64,000 nucleotides of DNA, from NCBI GenBank assembly GCA_033439265.1, contig JAVTVX010000016.1:17840701-17904700 (forward strand). The letters run 5' to 3'. This stretch comes from Dillenia suffruticosa (lineage: Eukaryota > Streptophyta > Magnoliopsida > Dilleniales > Dilleniaceae). The position numbers and the translations under genes are program-made. Below are positions 36,563 through 48,639 of this stretch, piece after piece; within the stretch, counting starts at the first letter, position 1, and every line of letters starts with the position of its first letter. The notes below the pieces were generated by a model, which saw nothing but the letters and a program-made list of their open reading frames with translations, made no database searches and was not told where the DNA came from.

Positions 36563-39299
36563 TTACATGTGTAATTTTCATTTTCCTTTGGTAAAAAAAT
36601 ATTTTCAAGAAAGAAACTCGCTCTCACTCGTGACCAGCAAAGAATAAACAAGGTCCGAACTGGTCATTCAACCAGCTTTAATGGGCCATTAGATGTGACA
36701 TTCCAAGTGCATCTGGTGTAGTGGTATCATAGTAACCTCCCATGGTACTGACCGGGGTTCAATTCCCCAGATGTGCATGTATGTATATTTTTCATTTTCC
36801 TTTCATAAATAAAATTTTCAAGTAAGAAACTTGCTCCTACTCATTGCCAAAAAGAATAGTCAAGGTCTTAACTGGTCATGCAACAAGCTTTAACGGGGCA
36901 TTACGTGTTACATTCCAAGTACATCTAGTGTAGTGGTATTGTAGCACCGTCCCACGGTACTGACCAGGGTTTGATTCATGGATGCGCATGGATGTGTATT
37001 TTTCATTTTCCCTTTTCAAATAAATTTTTCCAAAAGAAATTTAGTCTCCCAATGCCCACATTGTACACAACTTGTGCTCAACAAGGAATAGTCTTGTCCA
37101 AACTCATCATTTAACCAGCTTTTGCAGGCCATTAGATTTGACATTCCGAGTGCATCTGGTGTAGTGGTATCAGAGTACCCTTCTACGGTACTAGCAGGTC
37201 ATTCAAGTAGCTTTAACGGGCCATTAAATGTGACATTCCAAGCACATCTAGTGCAATGGTATCATAGTACCCTCCCACGGTACAGACCGGTGTTCTATTC
37301 CCCGAATGTGCATGCATGTGAATATTTCATTTTCTTTCATAAAGAAAATTTTCGTGAAAGAGACTTACTCTCACTCGTGGCCGCCAAAGAATAGTCAAGG
37401 TCCAAACTACTTATTCAACCAACTTTAACGGGCCATTAGATGTAACATTCCAGGCGCATCTCGTGTAGTGGTATCATAATCCCCTCCCATGGTACTGACC
37501 GGGGTTCGATTTCCTGGATGCAATGCATGTGTATTTTTTATTTTCCTTCCGTAAATACAATTTTCATGAAAGAAACTTGCTCTCACTCGTGGCCGGAAAA
37601 GAATATTCAAGGTCCTAACTAGTCATTCAACTTGCTTTAATAGGCCATTACACGTGACATTCCATGCACATTTGGTGTAGTGGTATCATAGTACCCTCCC
37701 ATGATACTGACCATGGTTCGATTCCCCGGATGCACCTGCATGTGTATTTTTTTTTTCCTTCCATAAGTAAAATTTTCTTGGAAGAAACTCACTCTCACTT
37801 GTGCCCCTCAAAGAATAGTCAAGGTCCTAACTGTTGATTTAACCAGCTTTAACTTGCCATTAGATGTGACATTCCAAGCACATCCAATGTACTGATATCA
37901 TAGTACTCTCCCATGGTACTAACTAGGGTTCGAATCCTCGGATGTGCACACATTGATTTTCTCTCTTGTGCCCCATAAAGAATAGTCAAGATCCTAACTG
38001 GTGATTTAACTAGGTTTAACTTGCCATTAGATGTCACATCCCAAGGGTATCTGGTGTAGTGGTATCTTAGTACCCTCCCATGGTACCGACCGGTGCTTGA
38101 ATCCCTGACTACACACTCGTGTATTTTTCATCTTCCTGTTGTAAATAAAATTTTCTTGAAAGAAACTCGCTCTCACTGGTGCCTGGCAAAGAATAGCGAA
38201 GGTCTTAACCAATCATTTATCCAACTTTAACTAGCTTTAAATATGACATTCAGAGCTCATCTAGTGTAGTGGTATCATAGTATACTCCTACGGTACTGAA
38301 CGGAGTTCGATTCCCCTGATGCACATGCAGTGTATTTTTCATTTTCCTTTTGTAAATAAATTTTCTCAAAAGCAACTCACACTTCCTATGACAACATTAG
38401 ACACAACTTGTGCTCGGCAAAGAATAGTCCCATCCTTGCCTATTAGATGCAACATTCCAAGCGCATCTGGTGTTGTAGTATCATAGTACCCTCCCACGGT
38501 ACTGACCGGGGTTCGATTCTCTGGATACGCATGCATCTGTATTTTTCATTTTCCTTTCGTAAATAAAATTTTCATGAAAGAAACTAGCTCTCACTCAAGT
38601 GAGCATGCACCTGTATTTTTCATTTTCCTTTCACGGGCTATTTGATGTGAAATTCCAAGCGCATCTGATGTAGTGCTATCATAATACCCTCCCAAGGTAC
38701 TGACCAGGGTCTAATTCCCTGGATGCGCATGCATGTGTATTTTTCATTTTTCTTTTACAAAAAAATTTTCATGAAAGAAACTCTCTCTCACTCGTGGCTG
38801 ACAAAGAATAGCCAAAGTCCTAACTGGTCATTCAACCAACTTTAATGGGTGATTAGATGTGATATTCCAAGTACATCTGGTATAGTGGTATCATAGTATC
38901 CTCCCACAGTATTGACCGGGGTTTGATTTCCCGGATGCGCACGGTTGTGTATTTTTCATTTTCCTTTCATAAATAAAATTTTCGTGAAAGAAAGTCACAT
39001 GCACTTGTGGCCAGATCCTAACTGGTCATTCAACTAGCTTTAATGGGCCATTACACGTAACTTTCTAAGCATTTCTAGTGTAGTGGTACGTAGTACCCTC
39101 CCATGGTACTGATTGGGGTTCGATTCCCCGGATGCGCATGCATGTGTGTTTTTTATTTTCCCTTTGTAAATAAATTTTCTAGAAAGAAATTTAGTCTCCC
39201 AATGCCTACATTAGACACAGCTTGTGCTCGACAAAGAATAGTCTCATCCTAACTAGTCATTTAACCAGCTTTAACTAGCCTTTTGATTTGACATTCCAA

Positions 39300-39426
39300 G
39301 TGCATCTGGTGTAGTTGTATTAGGGTACCATCCTATGGTATAGTCCAGGGTTTGATTCCCCAGATGTGCATGAACTTATAGTACCCTCCCATTGTACTAA
39401 TCTGGGCTTGATTCCCCATATGCACA
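39300..39426 (+). repeat. tRNA-like unit plus headless copy, third instance
   Basis: A decayed full copy is followed after gatgtgcatgaac by a copy starting at ttatagtaccctccc, which lacks the 5' acceptor and D arm. Confidence 0.6.
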
Positions 39427-40461
39427 TGCATATGTATTTTTCATTTTCCTTTCGTAAATAAAATTTTCTCAAATGAAACTCACTCTCACTTGTGCCTGGC
39501 AATGAATAGTTAAGGTCCTAACAGGTCATTTAACAGGTTTAACTGGTCCTCAGATGTGATTTTCCAAGTGCGTTTGTTGTCATTGTATTTAATGCTCTCC
39601 CACGGTACTGACCTGGGTTCAATTCCCTGGATGCGCATGCATGCGTCTTTTTCATTTTCCTCTCGAAAATAAAATTTTCTCCAATAAAAACACACTCTCG
39701 GAACACCTTCATTAGAAATGACTTGTACCTAACAAAGAATAGTTAGGTCATAACTGGTCATTTTACCAGCTTTAGCTGTCCATTAGATGTGACATTCTAA
39801 GCGCATATGGTGTAATGGTATCATAATATCCTCTTATAGTACTGACTAGGGTTCGATACCCTTAATGCGCATGCATGTGTATTTTTCATTTTCCTTTCAA
39901 GAGAAACTCGCTCTCACTTGTGCCCGACAAAGAATGGTCAAGGTCCTAATTGGTCATTTAACCTACTTTAACGGGCCATTAGATATGACATTCCAAATGC
40001 ATCTGGTGTAGTGCTATCATAATACCCTTCCACGATACTAACTAGGGTTCGATTCCCCGAATGCCATGCATGTGTATTTTTTATTTTCCTTTTGTATATA
40101 AATTCTCTCCTAAAAAACTCGCTCTTCTAGTGCCTACATTAGACACGACTTGTGCCGAGAAAAGAAGAGTCAAGGTACTAACAGGTCATTTAACCAGCTT
40201 TAATTGGCCATTAGATACAACATGCCAAGCACATCTAGTGTAGTGGTATCATAGTGCCCTCCCACGGTACTAACCAGGGTTGGATTCCCCGGATACAAAT
40301 GCATCTGTACTTTTCATTTTCCTTCCATAAATAAAATTTTATCGAAATAAATTTAGTCTCCCAATGCCTACATTAGACACAACTTGTGCTCAGCAAAGAA
40401 TTTTCTCGTCCTAACTAGTCATTTAACTAGCTTTTACTGGCCATTTGATTTGACATTCCAA

Positions 40462-40589
40462 GTGTATCTAGTATAGTGGTATCAGAGTACCCTCCTATGG
40501 CACAACCCAGGGTTTGATTTCCCAAATTCGCATGCATCTCATAGTACCCTCCCATGGTACTGATTGGGGTTAGAATGCCTTGATGCGCA
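40462..40589 (+). repeat. tRNA-like unit plus headless copy, fourth instance
   Basis: A decayed full copy is followed after gcatgcatc by tcatagtaccctcccatgg, again a copy without its 5' third. Confidence 0.6.
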
Positions 40590-41179
40590 TGCATATGTAT
40601 TTTTCATTTTCCTTTTGTAAATAAAATTTTTTTGAATGAAACTCTCTCTCACTTGTACACGACAAAGAATAGTCAAGGTCCTAACAGGTCATTTATTCAG
40701 TTTTAACTTGCCATCAAATGTGATTTTCCAAGTACATCTATTGTCGTTGTATCATAGTGCTCTCCCATGGTACTGACTAGGGTTTAATTCCCTGGATGCA
40801 CATGCAAGTGTATTTTTTCATTTTCTTCTCGAAAATAAAATTTTCTAAAAAAAAAATTCACTCTCGCAATGCCTTCATTAGAAACAATCTGTGCCTGATA
40901 ATGAATAGTTAGGTCATAACTGGTTATTTAATCTGCTTTCGCTGGCCATTAGATGTGACATTCCAAGTGCGTCTGGGGTAATGGTATCATAGTACCCTCC
41001 TAAGGTACTGACTGGAGTTCAATTCCCCAAATGCGCATATATGTGTATTTTTCAATTTCCTTTCATAAATAAAATTTTCTACAGAGAAACTCGCTCTCAC
41101 TTGTGCCCGACAAAGAATGGTCAAGGTCCTAGCTGCTCATTTAACTAGCTTTAACTAGCCATTAAATGTGACATTCCAA

Positions 41180-41250
41180 GCGCATCTGGTGTAGTGGTAT
41201 CATAGTACCCTCCCACGATACTGACCAGGGTTCGATTCCCTAGATGCGCA
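41180..41250 (+). pseudogene. tRNA-Gly(CCC)-like copy, two stem mismatches
   Basis: The acceptor is perfect, the anticodon is CCC and the B box is intact. The anticodon stem (gtacc/gatac) and T stem (caggg/cccta) each carry one C-A mismatch. Confidence 0.5.
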
Positions 41251-42610
41251 TGCATGTGTATTTTTCATTTTCCTTTTGTAAATAAATTTTCTTGAAAGAA
41301 ACTTACACTCCCAATGTCCATTAGATGTAACATTCCAAGTGTATCTATTATAATGGTATCATACTACCCTACCACAGTGCTAACCGAGATTTGATTCTCC
41401 AAATGCTCATGCATATGTATTTTTCATTTTATATTCATAAATAAAATTAAGAAACTCACTCTCAGTTGAACCTAGCAAAGAATAGTCAAGGTCCTAACTT
41501 GTCCTTTAACCAACTTTAACTCACCATTAGATATGACATTCCAAGCGCATCTGGTGTAGTGGTATCATAGTACCCTCCCACGGTACTGACCTGGGTTGAT
41601 TCCCTGGATGCGCATGCATGTGTATGTTTTCAGTTTCCCTTCATAAAAAAATTTTCTCGAAAGAAACTCACTCTCCCGGTCCCTACGTTTGACAATGCTT
41701 ATGCTTGGCAAAGAATAGTCTCATCCTAACTAGTCATTTAACCGGTTTTAACAAGCCATTGGATGTGACATTGCAAGAGCATCTGGTGTAGTGGTATCAA
41801 AGTACCTCCTACAATATTAACCGGGGTTCGATTCCCTAGATACGTATGCATGTGTATTTTTCATTTTCATTTCGTAAATAAAATTTTCTAATGAGAAACT
41901 CGCTCTAACTAATCATTTAACTAGTTTTAAGTAGCCATTAGATGCAACATTCCAAGCTCCTCTAGTGTAGTGGTATTATAATATCCTTCCATGTTACTAA
42001 CAAAGGTTTGGTTCCCCGGATGTGCATGTATATGTATTGTTCATTTTCCTTTTGTCAATTAATTTTCTCGAAAGAAACTCACATTGCCCATGACTACATT
42101 GGACATAGCTTGTGCTCGACAAAGAATATCTCGTCTTTGTCTAGTAGATGTGATATTCCAAGCGCATCTGGTCTAGTGGTATCATAGTACCCTCCCACGG
42201 TACTAACCAGTGTTAGATTCTCCAGATGTGCATGCATATGTATTTTTCATTTTCCCTTCATAAATAAAATTTTCTCGAAAGAAACTCACTCTCACTTGTG
42301 CCTGGTGAAGAATAGTCAACGTCCTAATTGGTCATTTAACAATTTTAACTAAACATTAGATGGGTCACTCGAAGCGCATCTAGTATGTGGTATCATAGTG
42401 CCTTCCCGCAATACTGACTAGGGTTCGATTCTTCAGATGTGTCATACATTTGTATTTTTCATTTTCCTTTCTTAAAGAAAATTTTCTCCAAAAAAAAACC
42501 CTCACTCTCGCAATGCCTATATCTCAAATGACTTGTGCCCAACAAAGAATAGTCACGTCCTAACCGGCCATTTAACTAGCTTTAACATGCCATTAGATGT
42601 GACATTCCAA

Positions 42611-42681
42611 GTGCATCTAGTGTAGTGGTATCATAGTACCCTCCCATGGTATTGACCAGGGTTTGATTTCCCAGATGCACT
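42611..42681 (+). pseudogene. tRNA-Gly-like copy with compensatory acceptor pair
   Basis: The acceptor is gtgcatc/gatgcac: the canonical second pair C-G has become T-A on both strands, keeping a perfect 7-bp stem. The T arm (caggg, loop tttgatt, tccca) is broken, so the gene as it stands is probably dead. Confidence 0.5.
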
Positions 42682-44042
42682 TGCATGTGTATTTTTCATT
42701 TTCCTTTCATAAATTAAATTTTCTCAAAAGAAACTCGCTCCCACTTATTCCCAGCAAAGAACAGTGAAGGTCATAACTGGTCATTTAATCAACTTTAACT
42801 GGCCATTATATGTGACATTCCAAGTGCATCTGTTTTAGTGGTATCATACTGACCAGGGTTCATTTCCTGAGACACACATGCATTTGTATGTTTTATTTTT
42901 GTTTCATAAATAAAATTTTCTCAGAAGAAACTCGCTCTCACTTGTGTTTGGCAAGAATAGTAAACATCCTAACCGGTCATTTAACCAACTTTAACTAAAC
43001 ATTTGATGTGTTACTTGAAGCGCATCTGGTGTGTATGTCTTAGTACCCTCCCGCGGTACTGACCAGGGTTCGATTCTTCGGATGCACATCCATTTGTATT
43101 TTTCATTTTCCTTTCGTAAATAAATTTTTCTCCAAAAAAAAAAATTCTCGAAAGAAACTCACTCTTACTTGTGCTCGGCAAAGAAGAGTCAAGGTCCTAA
43201 CTTGTCATTTAACAAGCTTTGAATCGCTATTAGTTGTGACATTCCAATCACCTCTGGTGTAGTGGTATCAAAGTATCCTTCCACGGTACTGGATTTTCTG
43301 GATACGCATGCATGTGTATTTTTTATTTTCCTTTTGTAAATAAAATTTTCTCAAAAGAAACTTGCTCTCACTTGTGCTAGGCATAGAATAGTCATTGTCC
43401 TAACTGGTCATTTAACCCGCTTTTACTGGCCATTAGATGCGACCTTCCAAACTCATCTAGTGTAATGGTATTATAGACCCTTCCACGTTAATGGCTAGGA
43501 TTCAATTCCCCAAATGCGTATGAAGGTGTATTTTTCATTTTTATTTTGTAAATAAAATTTTCTCGAAAGAAACTCACTCTCCCAACTCCTACATTATACA
43601 CAACTTGTGCCCGATAAAGAATAGTCAGAGTCCTAACTAGTCATTTAACCATCTTTTATTGGCCATGAGATATGGCATTCCAAGAACATCTGGTGTAGTG
43701 GTATCATTGTACCTCCCATTGCATTGACCATGGTTCGATTCTTGGACACGCATGCATGTGTATTTTTCATTTTCCTTTCGTAAATGAAATTTTCTCAAAA
43801 GCAACCCGCTCTCCATCACCTACATTAGACATGACTTGTGCCTGACAAAGAATAATCAAGGTTCTAACCGGTCATTTAAGCAACTTTAACTGGCCATTAG
43901 ATGCAACATTCCTAGCACATCTGGATTAGTGTTATCGTAGTACCCTTCCATAGTACTCATCGGGGTTTGAATCCCCGGATGTGCATGCATGTAAATTTTT
44001 TATTTACCTTTCGTAAATAAAATTTTCTCAATACCCCACAAA

Positions 44043-44533
44043 ATAAAATATTTTTATTATCATACTGCTTACTCTGTACATAAAATAAAATGTGCAAAAT
44101 GAAAAAGGCAATCAACTCGCTTTATTACAAGTGAGTAGTACTTATTTGTCTATTTTCTTGTAACAATATTATATTATTTATTCAAATAATTACTGGCATG
44201 TCTTCAAATGCATCAAAAAAAAATTATTCATGTTATACTCATTTATAACGGTAATTGATGTTCCATTTAGGTTTTTAATTTTTAAAATAATTGTAGAGAT
44301 TTCATTTATTTATTTTATATGTATTAATAAGTTTTTAAGATATGGACAGGTTAAAATTATAGTAAAATTTACTTTATAAATTTTTTGATATAAAGTATGA
44401 CCACAATTAGTAATTATTAAGAATTCAATTTTGCACTAATATTATACCAAAAATCAAATATCAACCTTATAATTAGATATACATATTAAAAAAGTCAATG
44501 CTCATTAATCATGATTTTTTTTTTTTGGCTTAT
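44043..44533. other. AT-rich spacer between the tRNA array and the Copia element
   Basis: No gene or repeat is recognised. It ends in the Copia target site CTTAT (44529-44533). Confidence 0.5.
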
Positions 44534-44814
44534 TGTTTTAAAATCTAGAAATTATAACAAACCCAAAGAATGGAATGCAATATAGAAAGAGAAAGAATTT
44601 TAGAGAGAATGATTTTATTGCTTTTTGTGTATATATGTATATTCAATACATTGAACAAAATGGGGTATTTATACAAATTATGGTGTATATATAAATAGAA
44701 AGTTCTAAAATCAAACTAATCAAATATTCTCCTAAATATGTAATGTTTCCATATTATCATATTTGAGATAATATAATTTAACATATATAAAAAAAAAATA
44801 CTGCTAATAACGTT

Positions 44815-45510
44815 CATTACGAAAAAACAGTATTTTTGCGATGAATTTTATGACGAAAATTTGAGAAAAATTCGCTGCTAAATAAATATACGACGAATTT
44901 TCTGACGAAAAATAATTTGTCGCTAATAACTTGTTGCAAATATTTGCGACAAAAAATATCATATTTGTCACAAAATTAGCGACAAATACTATTTCGTCGC
45001 TAATTTCGTCGCAAAAATTAGCAACCAAAATTTTTTTGTTGCAAATTTCCGACACATTTTGTGACGAAAAATATCTGTTGCAAATCTATTCCTCGCAAAA
45101 TTCGTCGGAAAAATTAGCATCAAAAATTTTTTTGTTACAATTTTGCGACCAATTTTGCAATGAATATTATCTGTCACAAATTAGCAATGAATAATTATTT
45201 GTCGCAAAATTGGCGACGAATTTTTTCGTTGCAAATCTTCAACAAAAAATTTATTGTCGCTAATTTTTGCAACAAATTTTGCGACAAAAAATAATTTCGT
45301 CGGAAATTTGCGACAAATTGTTTTCGTCGCATAAGTGCGACGAGTATTTATTTGTCGTACAATTTGTCGATAATCTGCGACAAATTCGACAATGAATTTA
45401 GCGACGAATGTTGTGACGAAGTGTGAAATATTTAGCAACAAATTTTGCAACTAATATCAGAATCAGTGACGAAATTTGCGACGAATCTGGAAAATTTGTG
45501 ACAAAAAATT
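44815..45510. repeat. CACTA left subterminal repeat zone
   Basis: Dozens of short motifs of the form gcgacaaa, gcgacgaa and their complements ttcgtcgc and tttgtcgc are spaced roughly 15-25 bp apart in both orientations. The open frames reported by translation here (rich in ATKIF, NFxxK) are repeat artefacts and not proteins. Confidence 0.8.
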
Positions 45511-45846
45511 TGGATTGTTTTTTTTTTCACCAATTTTCCCTATATATCATATTCCTCTCTACTCAGCCAACCAATTTATGAACTAAACATCCAACATCAT
45601 TATCAACAAACCATCCAAGATACCATCCAACAGCTATTAATATGAAATTTTTCCAGTCTCTACTCATCCAAACAACTAACCATCTAATAGTATCAATCAA
45701 ATAATAATTGTAAAAACACTACCATCGTCATGAAATAATAATAACAGTAATAAATAAGTAACAGAATATCAAATATTTAGCAGTATGAACCAAATAATAA
45801 TAACAACCATATTTAAATGTAAGCGTGAAATAATAAAAAAACTATC

Positions 45847-48605
45847 TCAAGAAACATCATCACCATCACCATCACCAGAACCATCATCATCACCAAATAT
45901 GTCATAACCATCATCACCATCATTTGGAGGAGATTGAAAAGGGGGAATCGAACTTGAAGCGGAGACTAACTAAAGATACTGCATTATAAGCCTCTGTTGT
46001 GCACGAAACTCTTCAAATTCATTGTCTCTTCGCCCGAGTTCTGTGCGCATGGCTTGAAGTTCATTGTCTTTTTGTGCTAACTGCTCCTTCAAGTGGCTCA
46101 GCTCTTTGTTCATTTGCATTAATTATGTTCTTACTGGTGTCTAGGTGGAAGAAGATGGACCACTGATTCTGCAAGTCCTGCTCAATGAGCCCACCCAAGT
46201 ACTTTTCCCTACTTCGCTCCACCAGTAGCCTCGAGCCATAAAGCCAGATTATTAACAGATGGCTCAGACGTAGCAGTATCATCACTACCACTGGAATTTT
46301 TCAGTATAAACTGATCATATTTCTCCTGTATTGTCATAAGAGAATTTAGAAGAAAATTAAAATAACAATATAATAAAATAACCAGCAAAAGAAATACAAG
46401 TGTCAATTAACAGTTTAACAATGTAATAAAATATCCAATAAAGAAAATAAAAATACAAAATTGTATTCCTCGATTGACAGTAAACAATAAGACACAAAAA
46501 TTAATATGTGAATCAAATATTACAAATTTAATAGACTTATGGAATTAAAATTAAACATACTTCTATTTTTATATTTAGTTGTTTTATCCATGAGAATGAT
46601 ATTTAGATAATGAGGAGTGCTCTAATTGAAATTAAATTCAACTACTATTAAGAGTTTGAAACTATAACAGATCGAATAAAGGAAAAAATTATACTAGTAC
46701 GTAACATAATGAACCAACCATTCGGAAATGACGTAACAAAATTGATATTATGTATTCCCTAATTTTAATTAATATTGATAAAAAAAATATAAATTAGAAA
46801 TGAAAAAATCAATTTAAATAGTGAAAAAAATTTTGGAATAGACAAATCTAATAAATTCATCTTCTAACGTTGTTATGATAAATTCAGTATAATATGTTAA
46901 AATCTTTGTTGCAAAGTGTCTATAAAACAATTAAAAATTTTGAAATTACATATTATAACCTCTCTAGCTCTCTCCCCACTCCAGGTCTTGTATTTTTTCT
47001 GGAAAGTCTATGCGAAAGTCTCTATAAATGATGGCTGGGATCTACTTCCTTGGCCTAAAAAAACACTGTTAGATATAATGAAAAAATGAAAAAATAAATG
47101 AATTAAATTCAAAAAAAATAGTAATTTAACCAAATTACAATTCTATTTCTATACTCATTAATATTGATTGAGCCTCCCGCATAAGTAGCAGATGATTCCC
47201 CAGAATTATAAGATCGATTTTTTTTATTCTGCTCACTCTTCCATCAGTTCTCATCGGAATCCCAAAAGTTTAAAATCCTGAGCCAATTATCTTCGGTGAT
47301 GTAGTTGGCTTCCTTCGATTAGTCTTTGCATGATTTAGTACACCTCGGATGTGATGACCGCATTTTTTCTTAAAAAAATCTTCTTATTTCAAGCTCATCG
47401 GTCTCATCCCAATTGAACTTTCGCTGCAATAAATAAAAACACAATTAGTTATATTTAAATCATACACTTATTTTTATATTTAAACTTAGAGGTCTAATTT
47501 ATCTTGAATTCTCTCTACCATAACTCTTTGATATCATCTGGAGTACTTGTGTAAGACATCAATACCCATCCTCAATGGTTATTAATGATTCTATTTAGCT
47601 CATGAATAACACACACAGAATCTGTGAATCTATCATAAAATTAGAAACAAAAAATGGTTAATAAAAAAAATAGTTAAACAAACTCATCAGTTATATGAAT
47701 AAAAAAACTATTGTGATAATATTTCAAAATTTACTACTTATGAATCTTCGCAAGGGGATATCACCTCTCGCATATATTCCCTCTCAACGTGTGAATTTTG
47801 CATTGAAAGTACAACTGAAGGTGCAACTGAAGGAGACGGTGAAGGTGCACCAGGAGAAGGCGAAGGGGCATGGGAAGGTGCAACTGAAGCGAATAGTGAT
47901 GCTGAAGTTTGGTCTTGCATCAGAAGATCGTCTATGCCCTCCACGTCGATACTATCACAAGAGTTTGGTCTTGCAAGCAATGAAAATTGCATGTTTATAA
48001 AAAATATAATAGAGTATATTAAGAAACATACCATATTTAAATTGTCGTCTGAAATGATCTATAAAAAAAATATAGCGTATTAGCAAATAATTTTTTGAAA
48101 ATGAAACATGTGGCACTAAATATAACATACAAATTGAGAAACAAAATATGCAAATCTAAATGTATTTTCACATTTAAACAATTGAATAAAATTTAATCTG
48201 GTATTAGACAATTATAATAAATCTTAAAAAAATAACACTTACCGACGATCAAAAATCAAAGTCATCATTATCATCATCATTCTCATTATCAGATTCTTCA
48301 ACATCAAATTCATCCTCATCTTCATCCTCATCTTTATCATCTATCTCAAAATCAGATTTTTCATCGCCAACCTCATGAATTTCAGTTTGATCCACATCTG
48401 TCACTACTCCACGTGGATCTCGTAATGTTGGAATAATATATTCCTCAATCTGAAACGTGTTGGCAACTTTCTCTTGTTGTTATGCTTTGTCTTCCCAACG
48501 TTTCTCGATTTTTTTTCGTGCTTTCATTTTACAAACAGCCCACCAATCAATTTTGTCACGTTTCAAACTAAAATATGATGCATAATACACTTGAATCGAT
48601 TATTG
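45847..48605 (-). pseudogene. CACTA-encoded transposase-associated gene (Transposase_24-like plus TNP2 tail), decayed
   Basis: Reading the minus strand from high to low coordinates: near 48575-48510 DKIDWWAVCKMKARKKIEK is followed by a long Asp/Glu-rich stretch to about 48250, resembling the tail of TNP2-type CACTA transposases. Near 47980-47800 there is a Pro/Ser-rich segment (SPSPGAPSPSPS). At about 47240-47160, WKSEQNKKNR is followed by SSATYAGGSIN, matching the W..S..NK.NR...GS signature of the plant Ptta/En/Spm Transposase_24 family. Near 46380-46150 come LALWLEATGG and a coiled-coil-like helix with KEQLAQKDNELQAMRTELGR. The acidic C-terminus (DDDGSGDGDGDDVS) stops at 45847. The pieces lie in different frames separated by AT-rich DNA (introns plus decay), with in-frame stops, one right after RLIMQYL. 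The assignment is by motif recognition; exon borders are not resolved. Confidence 0.65.
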
Positions 48606-48639
48606 TGCCAACATAAAATTATGCATTATATAATTTTTT

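Larger units (their letters stand above)
5055..44042 (+). repeat. Tandem array of tRNA-Gly(CCC)-type units (about 39 kb)
   Basis: The whole interval, apart from two solo LTRs, is built from head-to-tail units of about 200-220 bp, all on the plus strand. Going 5' to 3', each unit has: a purine-rich leader ending near gaaactcgctctcac; a conserved stretch aagaatagtcaaggtcctaa; a spacer hairpin (ctggt...accag); gatgtgacattccaa; a 71-nt tRNA-Gly-like sequence; catgcatgtgta; an oligo-T run; and a tttccttt...aaataaaattttc trailer. Homology extends through the full unit, including both flanks, so this is a tandem gene or satellite array and not a set of independent SINE insertions (no poly-A tails, no per-unit target duplications). 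From unit spacing I estimate 150-160 units. Edge units (5.1-7.8 and 38.6-44.0 kb) are the most diverged and core units the most alike, as expected from unequal crossing-over. Most tRNA moieties have lost pairing or the B box and are probably pseudogenes. Confidence 0.92.
34854..44042 (+). repeat. Right-hand, more diverged part of the tRNA-Gly array
   Basis: From 34854 to about 38.5 kb the unit types follow the higher-order order (type 1 near 35646, types 2-14 to about 38045) with deletions. From about 38.6 kb to the end, units are strongly diverged, with truncations and no clear higher-order period. The last recognisable unit trailer ends near 44030 (aataaaattttctcaa). No canonical tRNA survives here; the better copies are 36493 and 41180. 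Confidence 0.75.

Noticed and set aside
5055-44042. Array units as independent tRNA-derived SINE insertions
   Set aside because: Homology covers the whole unit including both flanks, all units share one strand, there are no poly-A tails and no target duplications around units. Tandem duplication explains the pattern.
5055-44042. CRISPR-like regularly spaced repeat
   Set aside because: The sequence is eukaryotic, units are ~200 bp, spacers are homologous to one another, and the repeat is a tRNA gene.
44804-45450. Frames translating to repeated ATKIF/NFxxK peptides
   Set aside because: These are translations of CACTA subterminal gcgac/gtcgc motifs.
47695-48000. 101-codon plus-strand frame rich in VQLK repeats
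   Set aside because: It is the antisense of the Pro/Ser-rich minus-strand segment of the CACTA gene.
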